From: Dyadobacter sp.
Lineage (GTDB): Bacteria; Bacteroidota; Bacteroidia; Cytophagales; Spirosomataceae
Reading direction: 5' to 3'
NCBI RefSeq assembly: GCF_017744695.1
Contig: NZ_JAGIAS010000001.1
Coordinates: forward strand, 773,013-837,012
Length of the DNA: 64,000 nucleotides
The notes beneath the pieces are model-generated. The model searched no databases and was not told the DNA's origin. It saw nothing but the letters and a program-made list of their open reading frames with translations. Positions 1 through 8,295 of the stretch are shown here, piece by piece. The position numbers were made by a program, and so were the translations under genes. The number at the start of each line of letters is the position of its first letter. The stretch's first letter is position 1.

Positions 1-368
1 CCGTAGAAGGCAGCCACAGTCACCACCACAAGGTATTGCAGCGTCACCAGGTCGAACCCCTTCTGAAAGTAATACAGGTTGGTCCAGATAATGACCATAA
101 AGATCAGCATGGCCGCGTGGGCGGCTTTGCGCCATTGGAAACCACTCGCCACCGCGATGTAGTAAATCACCACGATCCCCAGCAAGATGGCGGCCCGTAT
201 TGCCTGTAAACGGTAATGCTCCAACTGGTAGAAAATCAGCAGCAGCGTGGTGGTAAGAATTTTCAGGTTAAGTGCGTAAGAAAGTACTTTGATGCGCGCC
301 CGGTTAAGGATACTCGTTTCACCTAGTAACTGTTTTCGGACAGGCCATTCCAGAATCGATCGGATCAT
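1..368 (-). CDS. Membrane protein, N-terminal part (cut by window edge); possibly a membrane sensor kinase
   Basis: The frame opens with ATG at 366-368 (MIRSILEWPVRKQLLG) and runs off the left edge without a stop, giving about 122 residues. It shows at least four hydrophobic segments in a row (around LKILTTTLLLIFYQ, ILLGIVVIYYIAVA, AMLIFMVIIWTNLYYF and TLQYLVVVTVAAFYG), each bordered by short polar loops. This is a multi-pass inner-membrane domain. From memory, similar N-termini head hybrid sensor histidine kinases in Cytophagales, but no kinase motif lies in the window, so that role is a guess. The membrane nature is well supported. It has no partner gene on its upstream side for several hundred bases. 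Confidence 0.6.
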   Translation of the reverse strand, partial: MIRSILEWPVRKQLLGETSILNRARIKVLSYALNLKILTTTLLLIFYQLEHYRLQAIRAAILLGIVVIYYIAVASGFQWRKAAHAAMLIFMVIIWTNLYYFQKGFDLVTLQYLVVVTVAAFY

Positions 369-749
369 GTATTAACGTTTTCTAAACCGCCGTTCGTCTT
401 CGGGGTCGGACGATGCGATAAGATCCAAATCTACCTAAAATACGCAACAGATATTGTAGAGAAATTGCCACAAGCAAAACAATGGCAATCTACAATGGCT
501 TTTTGGGGGTGATGCTACATTTGTAAATTCCTGCATATGAATGATTGCGGTGCTGTGTGCAGGATCCCTGGATTTGAACGTATGAAGTACGTTAATAAAC
601 GTTGAGTATAACTTACACCTTCCGGTTCTACCGAGAAGGTGTTTTGTTTATCAATGTTTTAATGGGGTAATCTGGTTGAGCCCGTGGCCCGAATGATGAT
701 GAAAGAGGAACGTAGTAAATAACGACTTGTGGGTTACGCGTACCTGGTT
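369..749. other. Gene-free gap with two hairpins
   Basis: No convincing reading frame. Two stem-loops are visible. One pairs 464-470 with 483-489 and extends outward through TGTAG/CTACA after a small bulge. The other (615-642) pairs ACACCTTC-CGGT with ACCG-AGAAGGTGT and is followed by TTTGTTT, so it could end a plus-strand transcript. No gene feeds that terminator, so either a small RNA is encoded here or the hairpin is incidental. Confidence 0.35.
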
Positions 750-956
750 TTACTTGCCCGGCTTGTCCTGCGCTTGTTTCTTGGACTTCTTCACTTCGCC
801 TGGTGTAAAGTCCCCGTTAATCCATCTTACAAAATTTTTAGATTGCACCTGATAGACCTGGGCTGACAGAGGTTTCAAATCTGATTTTTCGATTTCGAGA
901 AGATAATCAGCCAGAAGCCTGTTGATCTCTTCCAAATATTTGCTTTGCGTCTTCAT
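750..956 (-). CDS. Small protein, possibly related to integrase SAM-like N-terminal domains
   Basis: Encodes about 68 residues from the ATG at 954-956 (MKTQSKYLEEINRLLADYL). The same frame is open upstream to a TTG at 1034, which would give 94 residues; the ATG start is preferred because it begins just before the amphipathic helical part. The core YQVQSKNFVRWINGDFTPG recalls the short SAM-like helical domain that precedes tyrosine recombinase catalytic domains, and similar stand-alone proteins of about 70 residues occur in Spirosomaceae. No catalytic recombinase residues follow, and the tail is lysine-rich and polar. It stands alone, with no neighbour within 300 bp. Being a real gene is likely; the function is unknown. 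Confidence 0.5.
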   Translation of the reverse strand: MKTQSKYLEEINRLLADYLLEIEKSDLKPLSAQVYQVQSKNFVRWINGDFTPGEVKKSKKQAQDKPGK

Positions 957-1313
957 GAGAGGATTTTGTGTTTTTACAAATAAAGAATTATTCTGATACT
1001 CAATCAAGTGTGCGATTTTCGTATCACTGTGCAAACATAATCCTTTCCCGCCGATCCGTTTCCGGTTTTGGGGTGAGAACGCTGAATTCTAGGGTGTAAA
1101 GAGCCCTCGATGGGGGGACGAAACCGGCCTATCAAATCCCTTCAGTGGCCACTAAATTTTTACTACAAAGCACTACCCAAGGCACGCTACCGGAAGCTTA
1201 TAGGGTTTACGATACCAGCTTGTAGCTGAGTTCAGGAACAGGATATTAACCCGCCGGAAAGCAGTGCGGGAGGTCAGGCGGGAAACAAAACCAGTGTTCC
1301 CCGCCTGCCGATT

Positions 1314-3860
1314 TCACTCCGAAATAGCATCGGAATGCGTCTGTGAGCACCCCATAAAATCCATATGTCCCATAATCGGCGCACCGGGAGGCATGTCGAG
1401 CACCGAACCGGCCTCAAACTTGACCGGATTTTTGCCGAACTCGTCGATCTGTGCCAATGCAAACAGCATATTCGCCTTTTGCTTGGGGGCGGCCGCGGCG
1501 AGTTGCCCTTTCAGCCAGTCGCTTAGCTCCCCTACTTTCAGCAACGCCTCGCCACGCACATTTTCCGGCGCTTTGGAGTCGGCGGCGAGCATGAGCAGGT
1601 ATTTCAGTGAAAGATTGTTGACCAGCGTTTGCAGTTCGCCCTTGTAGCCGTCCAGCGGGGACGATTTCCAGGTTTTTTCAAAGAGCCTGTCAATCACCGG
1701 CATTAGTCCGGGTTGCTTTGCGTCGCGGGCATTGTACTCGATCAGGCGCGCGGCCCGTTCGGGATTGAGCAGGTACGAAAGCGTGGTACCGGCAGCCGTT
1801 TCGGCAGCCGCAATAGGATCGAATGTCGGGCCGGTGTGGCCGGTGAAAGTTTCCAGGCTGGCCGGATAACCGCTCGGGCGCGGCGGAATCTTGGCGATCA
1901 GCGCGTCCGGCAATGCCAGCGCATCCGGTGTAATCGTGCCCAGCAGCGATTCCAGGGCACGCCATTGCTCCTTAGGCTCCACCATCCGCGTCGTCACCTG
2001 GCCGTCGTTTTTCACGGCATGGGTAAAATACAAGCCTCCCACCGACTTCGCTACGGCTTCCACCTGATAACGGTGAAGCAGATAGATCGGCACCAGCACT
2101 TCTTCGATGGTCGCCATTGGTTCGCCCTTTTGAATGGCCTTTTCGGAGAAATTGTCCAGGACCTTTCTCCGTACCTTCATGATATTCGTCATCTGGTCGA
2201 TCGGGTTGGCGCCATCGTCCCACTGATGCGACGTCGGGTGCGCATTACCACCGATATCCGGAATGTACAAAAAGCCTTGTTTCAGCGTTTCCTGCATAAT
2301 TTTTTCAAGTCCGGCCTCCTCGTCGGCCCCCTTGGGAAACTCTGTATAGCCCCACATCACCGCGCGCTTGTCCCAGGCACCAATGCCTTTCGCATAAGAA
2401 TCCGAAATATCGACTGTTCCATCCGCTTTCAGGGAAAATCTCGGAAACGGGTAATCCATCACCGAGCCGCGGTCTTTCGGGCTGGCGGCGAAATTGTGAT
2501 TAAAACCGAGCGTATGCCCTATTTCGTGGGCAGAAAGCTGTCTCACGCGCGCAAGCGCGAGTTCCTGCATGGCATTGGTCGTTTTCTTGCCGTCTTCATA
2601 AGGTTGCAAAAGACCTTCGGCAATGAGGTAATCCTGGCGATGGCGGTCGGAGCCGAGCGTTACCACACCCTTGATGATCTCGCCCGTCCGGGGATCGATA
2701 TACGAAGCGCCGGATGAAAACCCGCGTGGCGCGCCGGTGCGGTTGATCCAGTTCACCACATTATAGCGGATGTCCATCGGATCGGCACCTGCCGGCAACT
2801 CCTTCACCTGAAATGCATTTTTGAAACCGGCTGCTTCGAACGCCTCGTTCCAGTATGCCCCGCCTTCGATCAGTGCGGTTTTCACCGGCTCCGGCGCACC
2901 GCGGTCGATGTAATACACAATAGGCTCCACCGCCTCGCTCGGCGCATTACCCGGATTTTTCTTTTCCAAACGATGCCTGCGGATGAACCGTTTCACAATC
3001 GGCTCAGTCATCGGCGCCGAAAAATCCATGTAGCTGAACATCCCGAATGCAGATCGCGGATCGAAACGCCGGGGCTTATAATTGCCGTCGGGCAATTCCA
3101 CGAAAGACTGGTGCATATTGATCGTCACCGCGCCGGGATCGGGCGCCAGGCTACTGCCACCGCCCCCGAAACGGTTCACATTCGGCGAACCGCCGGTGAA
3201 CGTGATCATCGCTTCGAATTCTGTGTTTTTGGGAAAGTTCCTGGTGTTTTCCAGGTACACCACCGAGCGGGATTCGTCCAACCGGTAGGTACCACCGCCA
3301 CCGCTCGGCTGCGCCACGCTCACAGGCCCGCTCACACGCCGCACGCCCAGGCGCGCAGCGATATTCTGGCTATCGCGGATAATGAACGGCGTCAGGTCCA
3401 CAAGCACCTTTTCGCCTTCCACGGCCACCGGCGCAAAGCCCCAGATCACCGATTTGGCGAATGCGTTTTCTACCGCTTTTTGCTCGTCCGCATTCTGCGT
3501 AATGGCCCGGTAGTTCGTTACCGGTTCTACGAGCAGCACTTTCGGGCCGACTTTGATGAATTTGGCCAGCGCCGAAGAGGCCTGCCCGCGTTCGGGCCCG
3601 CCATTTCCAACGCCTTCCGAAAGCGATGCGAAATAGAGAAACTCCCTGTCGAGCTTATCCACTTCGAGCAGTACCCTGCCCGTTTTTTCATCATAATAAA
3701 AATTAAAAAAGCCTTCGTACTTCTTCATGCCCTGTGTAGCGGCACCAATGCTCGCAATTGGCGTAGCGGTCCGCTGGCCGGCGGCTCCGCCTTGATTTTG
3801 TGCAAAACCGAGGGTACCGGCCGTCAGCAGAACAGCCAATGCATAGAATCTCAACTTCAT
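1314..3860 (-). CDS. Secreted zinc-dependent metalloprotease (DUF5117/DUF4953 type)
   Basis: The start is the ATG at 3860, because MKLRFYALAVLLTAGTLGFA is a clear signal peptide ending before Q; the open frame continues 67 codons upstream but that stretch overlaps the next gene antisense to nothing useful and is low quality. The protein is 848 residues. The zincin signature HEIGHTLGFNH sits at residues 445-455: two zinc histidines and the catalytic Glu, then the third histidine ligand of the extended HExxHxxGxxH type. The long N-terminal beta-rich part and the C-terminal helical part fit the DUF5117-DUF4953 metalloprotease family common in Bacteroidota. It probably acts in the periplasm or outside the cell on unknown proteins. 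It lies 32 bp downstream of the DUF3299 gene on the same strand and may be co-transcribed with the ABC operon. Confidence 0.88.
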   Translation of the reverse strand: MKLRFYALAVLLTAGTLGFAQNQGGAAGQRTATPIASIGAATQGMKKYEGFFNFYYDEKTGRVLLEVDKLDREFLYFASLSEGVGNGGPERGQASSALAKFIKVGPKVLLVEPVTNYRAITQNADEQKAVENAFAKSVIWGFAPVAVEGEKVLVDLTPFIIRDSQNIAARLGVRRVSGPVSVAQPSGGGGTYRLDESRSVVYLENTRNFPKNTEFEAMITFTGGSPNVNRFGGGGSSLAPDPGAVTINMHQSFVELPDGNYKPRRFDPRSAFGMFSYMDFSAPMTEPIVKRFIRRHRLEKKNPGNAPSEAVEPIVYYIDRGAPEPVKTALIEGGAYWNEAFEAAGFKNAFQVKELPAGADPMDIRYNVVNWINRTGAPRGFSSGASYIDPRTGEIIKGVVTLGSDRHRQDYLIAEGLLQPYEDGKKTTNAMQELALARVRQLSAHEIGHTLGFNHNFAASPKDRGSVMDYPFPRFSLKADGTVDISDSYAKGIGAWDKRAVMWGYTEFPKGADEEAGLEKIMQETLKQGFLYIPDIGGNAHPTSHQWDDGANPIDQMTNIMKVRRKVLDNFSEKAIQKGEPMATIEEVLVPIYLLHRYQVEAVAKSVGGLYFTHAVKNDGQVTTRMVEPKEQWRALESLLGTITPDALALPDALIAKIPPRPSGYPASLETFTGHTGPTFDPIAAAETAAGTTLSYLLNPERAARLIEYNARDAKQPGLMPVIDRLFEKTWKSSPLDGYKGELQTLVNNLSLKYLLMLAADSKAPENVRGEALLKVGELSDWLKGQLAAAAPKQKANMLFALAQIDEFGKNPVKFEAGSVLDMPPGAPIMGHMDFMGCSQTHSDAISE

Positions 3861-3892
3861 AGGATTCGGGTTATGGATGAATGATTCAAATA

Positions 3893-4339
3893 CTACTTTA
3901 CCTGCTCCGCTTGAAGCAGGAACACTTCCGACCGATAGTCGCCCGTCTTGTTCAGGACCAGTTTCCCCCTGATCTTCACCGGCTTGTCGGTATAGCCGAG
4001 CTCCTTCACCATTTTGACCTCCACCATCGACGGAATGTCGCCCTGCCCGCAATACGGGCATTGGTCCATCGGCACCACGGCGAGCATAAACTCCTTGTGG
4101 TTCAGGTCGGCATTGATCGGGATCATGTAGCCCGGCAGTTCGACAGCCTTGTTCTGCAATGCTTCCAGCCGTGCCGGAAACGCAGGGACCATCTTAAAAT
4201 CGGCGTTCTTCTTGTAGGTACGTTGCGCGATGAGCTTCCAGGTGTCGTTCATCAGCGGAATATGTGCCGGCGGTTGGGCCGTAGCAGCATATCCCGCTAG
4301 CAAGAAAATCAACAAAAGCCATTTTTGTTTAAAATTCAT
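3893..4339 (-). CDS. DUF3299-like secreted protein
   Basis: A 148-residue protein with a signal peptide (MNFKQKWLLLIFLLAGYAATA-Q). The core PGYMIPIN..HKEFMLAVVPMDQCPYCG resembles DUF3299 (COG3495), in which a similar PGY-x-PL segment precedes a cysteine-bearing loop; here the loop carries a CxxC pair (CPYCG). It follows the ABC permease with a one-base gap, so it is translated from the same message. In Pseudomonas aeruginosa the genes PA4064 (ATPase), PA4065 (permease) and PA4066 (DUF3299) are in the same order and are zinc-responsive. By analogy this may be a periplasmic accessory of a zinc-related ABC system; that role is inferred from order and weak similarity. Confidence 0.65.
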   Translation of the reverse strand: MNFKQKWLLLIFLLAGYAATAQPPAHIPLMNDTWKLIAQRTYKKNADFKMVPAFPARLEALQNKAVELPGYMIPINADLNHKEFMLAVVPMDQCPYCGQGDIPSMVEVKMVKELGYTDKPVKIRGKLVLNKTGDYRSEVFLLQAEQVK

Positions 4340-4340
4340 T

Positions 4341-5504
4341 TCAAATTTTCGACATGGTTTCAGAAATATCGGTCCGGTAGGCTTGTATGGCGGGCAATAA
4401 TGCGGCCACGAACCCGATGAGCAGGCTCACGACAAGCAGCCAGCCTTCTTCCGGCAAAAACACGAGACCGTCCACCCGCGCCTGGGGCGATCCCTGCCAA
4501 TGCCCAATGGCATGCAGTGCACCGTGGCCGAGCAATATCCCGGCAAGGGAACCCAAAATGGTCAGTAATGTACCTTCCAGCAGGATCATGGCAAAAATTG
4601 CCCCTCGCGACGCACCCATCACGCGCATCACCGCGAGATCGTACACACGCTCGCGCAACGAATCGTAAAGGCTCACGAAAACGCTCACACCCGCCAGCGC
4701 CATCAACGCCACGGCAAACCAGCGTATCGCATCTACACCGACTCCGATCAACGCAAACAGCCGCGCGCTTTCCTTTGCCGGAGAAGCCGCCTGCATGGCC
4801 GTCGAGCGGTTGATCAACCCCGGCAATGCCACCATCGCCATTCTCGACCGGTATTGCAGGAGCATGCAAGTGATTTCGCGCGGACCGCCCGCTCCGTGCA
4901 TTTCCCAGACGCTTTCGAGACTGGTAAGCACCAGGTTGTCCGCAGCATTCCCCTTCTTTTTCAATATCCCCGTGACCGTGTAGGCATGGTCATCGTGAAT
5001 ATCTTCGTCCGATGCCAGCCCGTGCGAACCGTAAATGCGATCACCGACCTTCACCCCCTGCGCCTGCGCTACATCCGCCCCGATCACGATTTCAAACGGT
5101 TTCGTCCAGAAACGCCCCGCCGCGAGTTCCAGCGCATGCAGACTCACATAGCCCGTATCGGTCCCCACAATGCGAAACCCGGCGTAGTTATCGCCTAATG
5201 CAAGCGGCACGGCCTTTTTCACCATCGGATGAACGGCCAGCCAATGCGCGTTTTCCTCGCTGATGTTGCCGGTGGGAAAGTCAATAAAGTAAATACTGCT
5301 CAAAATCAGTTGCAACGGACTCCCTTTTGCACCTGCCACCAGGTCTACTCCCCGGGCATTATCGCGCAGCCGCTCTCCCACCTGCCTCATACCCACCAGG
5401 AGCATCGCCAGCATCCCTGTCCCAAATGCGATCAGCAGCAAGTTCAATGCGAGCGTCAGCCGGTTGGCTTTAAGATTTTTCCAGCTGATTTGAAATGCGT
5501 TCAT
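4341..5504 (-). CDS. ABC transporter permease, FtsX/MacB type
   Basis: A 387-residue integral membrane protein. It has an N-terminal transmembrane helix (about residues 18-40), a large periplasmic MacB-like domain (about 45-250), then three more helices near 255-285, 300-325 and 350-375: the four-helix layout of FtsX-like permeases. Its start overlaps the end of the ATPase gene by 35 bases, so translation is coupled. With the ATPase it forms a type VII-like ABC system that works as a mechanotransmitter or extruder rather than a classic importer. Its match in order to PA4065 suggests a link with metal homeostasis (inference). Confidence 0.88.
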   Translation of the reverse strand: MNAFQISWKNLKANRLTLALNLLLIAFGTGMLAMLLVGMRQVGERLRDNARGVDLVAGAKGSPLQLILSSIYFIDFPTGNISEENAHWLAVHPMVKKAVPLALGDNYAGFRIVGTDTGYVSLHALELAAGRFWTKPFEIVIGADVAQAQGVKVGDRIYGSHGLASDEDIHDDHAYTVTGILKKKGNAADNLVLTSLESVWEMHGAGGPREITCMLLQYRSRMAMVALPGLINRSTAMQAASPAKESARLFALIGVGVDAIRWFAVALMALAGVSVFVSLYDSLRERVYDLAVMRVMGASRGAIFAMILLEGTLLTILGSLAGILLGHGALHAIGHWQGSPQARVDGLVFLPEEGWLLVVSLLIGFVAALLPAIQAYRTDISETMSKI

Positions 5505-6138
5505 AGCGTAGTTCCAACATAAATTCCTTGAAAAAAGCCTCCTTCACCCGATCGTCGTGGGTGGAAATGACTAGCGTGGAACCTTGCGATTCCGCCAGGT
5601 CGGACAGCAGCCTGATCACAGCATCCGCATTCCGGTTATCCAGGCTACTCGTGGGCTCATCTGCCAGCAGCAACGCAGGCCGGTTCACAAGCGCCCGGGC
5701 AATGCCTGCGCGTTGCGCCTGGCCCTGGCTGAGTTCCTGTGGGTAGCTCCGCCTTTTGTGATCCATATCCAGCACATCCAGCACCTCGCGGATTCGCAGC
5801 ATATCCCGGGGCACCCCGGCCAGGCTTTGTGCGAGTTCCAGGTTTTCTTCCACCGTCATGCTACGGATCAAATGCGGCTGCTGAAAAACGATGCCGATAT
5901 GCTGGCCGCGAAAGCGGTCGAGCGCACGCGCGGGCAGGGCGTACAAGTCCGTAACATCCACCATTACCTGCCCTTCCGAAGGTTTCAGCAAACCGCCCAG
6001 CATGTGCAGTAACGTCGTTTTCCCGCTCCCCGATTCACCTGTTAACAGCCATTGCCCGCCCGTCTCGACAGTCCAGTCGGGAAAGCGCAGCGTCAGGCCG
6101 TTAGCGAAAGTTCTGGTTAGGTTGGTGGTTTGGAGCAT
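5470..6138 (-). CDS. ABC transporter ATP-binding protein (LolD/MacB class)
   Basis: A 222-residue cytoplasmic ATPase with all core motifs: Walker A GESGSGKTT (residues 34-42), Q-loop in FQQPHL (near 86), ABC signature LSQGQ (136-140, one change from LSGGQ), Walker B LLLADE (156-161) and the switch histidine in STHDD (H194). It powers the FtsX-type permease encoded directly downstream. First gene of an ATPase-permease-DUF3299 operon. The sequence upstream of its start is filled with GTCAGG-type repeats and shows no clear promoter match. Confidence 0.92.
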   Translation of the reverse strand: MLQTTNLTRTFANGLTLRFPDWTVETGGQWLLTGESGSGKTTLLHMLGGLLKPSEGQVMVDVTDLYALPARALDRFRGQHIGIVFQQPHLIRSMTVEENLELAQSLAGVPRDMLRIREVLDVLDMDHKRRSYPQELSQGQAQRAGIARALVNRPALLLADEPTSSLDNRNADAVIRLLSDLAESQGSTLVISTHDDRVKEAFFKEFMLELRYERISNQLEKS

Positions 6139-6609
6139 TTGGTCGGGTTTTGTCAGATACAGTCGGATTGGGCAATTGTAGTCAGGTTTGGTCAGGTGTT
6201 GTCAGGTTTAGTCAGGTTTTGGTGATGAGTAGTCAGGTTTGGTAAGGCGTGATCAGTTTTAATCAAGTATAGTCAGGTTGGGTCTATTGTATTCAGGTAT
6301 GGGCTCCGGAGGAGCGACCTGTTTATAGGAACGTCGTATTAAACCGCGATTCCCGGGCTCCGGCAGGAGCCGCCTTGGCCGGAAATCGGGCGACTCCTAC
6401 CGGAGTCTGTCATTCATATTGTTGCCGTTTTGCTATAAACAGGGAGCCACTCCGTGGCTACACTTGACAACACCTGACAATCCCTAACAACACTCGACAA
6501 TCCCAACAACACCTGACAATCCCTAACAACACTTGACAATCCCTGACAACACTTGGCAATCTGTGGCAACACTTGGCAATCTGTGGCAACACCCGACCAA
6601 AACGCCCCG
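6139..6609. repeat. Gap filled by degenerate GTCAGG-type repeats in inverted arrangement
   Basis: From about 6150 to 6300 the plus strand repeats variants of GTCAGGTTTTGTCAGG; from about 6465 to 6600 it repeats the reverse sense (ACAACACCTGACAATCCC and variants). The two halves are roughly complementary, so the gap could fold into one very long imperfect stem. The middle (6301-6460) holds a different element rich in CTCCGGAGGAGC-like palindromes and the string CAGGGAGCCACTCCGTGGCT, a relative of which occurs near 32310. No gene is visible. Confidence 0.7.
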
Positions 6610-8271
6610 CTACTTCCCCGTCCCGGCCGCCTCGCGCACCGTGGGATACTTAATTCCCAGCTGTTCGAGGTATGTGGCATATTTCGTCGGGTCATAATAG
6701 TATTTCTTCATTTCCGGGCGGAATTCGGACATGATCTTTTCGTTGAGATGGATCGCCGGCTTGTCGGTATCCGAAATCAGCGCTTTGTATTTGACGTCCT
6801 TGGTCTGCACATTATTGTAATAATCCCAGGCATAACGCAGCACTTCCGGCTTCACCAGGAGGTCCAGCAAGGTCATAGCCTCCACTTTGGCCCCCGCTGT
6901 AACGCCCTTGTGTGCAATGGGCGTCGCCATAGCAATCGCGTTGGCCCAGTGGTGGCCCGGCAGACCGGGAATGTTAGCCGGATAGCGTAACACTACCGTC
7001 GGGAGGTTCCACGAAATGTCGGCGATGTCGTCGGAACCACCGCCGCCAGTGTTGGGTGTGGCCGATGGTTTCGAAAGCTGGCTCAATGTGGTAGCCAGGC
7101 CGTTCGTTTCCAGCGCCCCGCCTTCCGGGTTTTGCATTTCTTTTTGCGCCGCTTTGGCCAGGATCTGGTCATCTTCCGACCATTTCGGCAGGCCTACCCG
7201 CTTGATGTTTTCATACATCGTCTCCGCAATAGCCTGGTTGAAATGCCCCGGCCAGGCGCTACCCAGTACCTCGTAGGCCATTTTCGTCTCGGTCATCTGC
7301 GCTGCGCCTTCGGCAATCCGGATACCATCCTTGAACATCTGCGTGATTTTCGGGTATGTCCTTTCCCGGAAATAATACCACACCGACGCTTTGGAAGGCA
7401 CCACATTGGGCTGGTCGCCACCGTCCTTGATCACGTAATGCGACCGTTGGGTGGGTTCCATATGCTCCCGGTGAAAGTTCCAGCCGATATTCATCAGCTC
7501 CACGGCGTCGAGTGCGCTCTTTCCGCGCCAGGGCGCCGCACCCGCATGCGAGGCTTGCCCTTCGAAGTTGAATTGCACCGACACCATGCCGTTATTGCCG
7601 CCGTCGCCATACGAAACCGAGAGGTTGTTGGCTACGTGGGTGAAAATGCAGGCATCCACGCCTTTGAAAAATCCATCGCGGACGTAATAGGCCTTGGTAC
7701 CCAACTGCTCCTCCGCCACACCGGGCCATAGCATAATAGTACCCGGTATCTTTTCGCGTTCCATGACTTTCTTCAGTGCGAGCACGGCGGTAATGTTCAG
7801 CGGCTGGCCGGAGTTATGGCCCTCACCGTGCCCCGGGGCACCTTCGATGATCGGGTCGTGGTAGGCCACACCCGGTTTCTGGGATGCTTTGGGAATGCAA
7901 TCAATATCGCTGCCGACGGCGATAAGCGGTTTCCCGGAACCCCATTTCGCCGTCCAGGCCGTAGGAATACCCGCAATGCCCTGCTCGATCGTAAATCCGT
8001 TTTTCTTTAAAATGTCCGTCAGGTACTTCGACGTCTCCACTTCCTGAAACCCCAGCTCTCCGAAGCTGAACACCATATCGACCATTTCCTGGGTGAACTT
8101 CTGCTGGCTGTCGATTTCTTTGGCCATTTCCGTTTTCAGCGCATCGATTTTAGCGGGGTTCATTTTGACCTGTGCCGAGGTTTTCATCGGCAAAGCCATC
8201 ATCGTACCTGCTGCACAGCCCATTCCCCAATGCCGCATTTTCCGGAACAACCCATTTGTTTTTAAAAGCAT
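6610..8271 (-). CDS. M20-family amidohydrolase (AbgB-like), downstream copy
   Basis: A 553-residue protein with a hydrophobic N-terminus (about residues 14-33, ending in SAQ), probably a signal peptide, so periplasmic. Metal-binding M20 features are present: GHGEGHNSG, the acidic pair in GVAEEQLG with the presumed catalytic Glu, FTHV, the dimerisation/lid region FEGQASHAGAAPWRGKSA, and the C-terminal GLPGHHWANA. The closest known type is AbgB, which cleaves p-aminobenzoyl-glutamate; related enzymes cleave other N-acyl amino acids and peptides. It lies 24 bp after a very similar gene and is evidently its duplicate. The context (SusC/SusD upstream) suggests hydrolysis of an imported amide-linked substrate. 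Confidence 0.87.
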   Translation of the reverse strand: MLLKTNGLFRKMRHWGMGCAAGTMMALPMKTSAQVKMNPAKIDALKTEMAKEIDSQQKFTQEMVDMVFSFGELGFQEVETSKYLTDILKKNGFTIEQGIAGIPTAWTAKWGSGKPLIAVGSDIDCIPKASQKPGVAYHDPIIEGAPGHGEGHNSGQPLNITAVLALKKVMEREKIPGTIMLWPGVAEEQLGTKAYYVRDGFFKGVDACIFTHVANNLSVSYGDGGNNGMVSVQFNFEGQASHAGAAPWRGKSALDAVELMNIGWNFHREHMEPTQRSHYVIKDGGDQPNVVPSKASVWYYFRERTYPKITQMFKDGIRIAEGAAQMTETKMAYEVLGSAWPGHFNQAIAETMYENIKRVGLPKWSEDDQILAKAAQKEMQNPEGGALETNGLATTLSQLSKPSATPNTGGGGSDDIADISWNLPTVVLRYPANIPGLPGHHWANAIAMATPIAHKGVTAGAKVEAMTLLDLLVKPEVLRYAWDYYNNVQTKDVKYKALISDTDKPAIHLNEKIMSEFRPEMKKYYYDPTKYATYLEQLGIKYPTVREAAGTGK

Positions 8272-8295
8272 AGCTGGAAACGTTTAAGTATTAAC

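Noticed and set aside
560..585. tRNA-like T-loop (GATTTGAAC)
   Set aside because: The flanking bases do not form a T stem, acceptor stem or anticodon arm on either strand.
1713..2717. Long plus-strand open frame (334 codons)
   Set aside because: It lies wholly opposite the metalloprotease gene, has Arg/His-rich composition typical of antisense frames in GC-rich genes, and shows no domain.
3861..4061. N-terminal extension of the metalloprotease
   Set aside because: It would overlap the DUF3299 gene in another frame and bury the signal peptide.
6139..6609. Insertion sequence or transposon
   Set aside because: No transposase frame and no clean terminal repeats or target duplication; the repeats are degenerate along the whole length.
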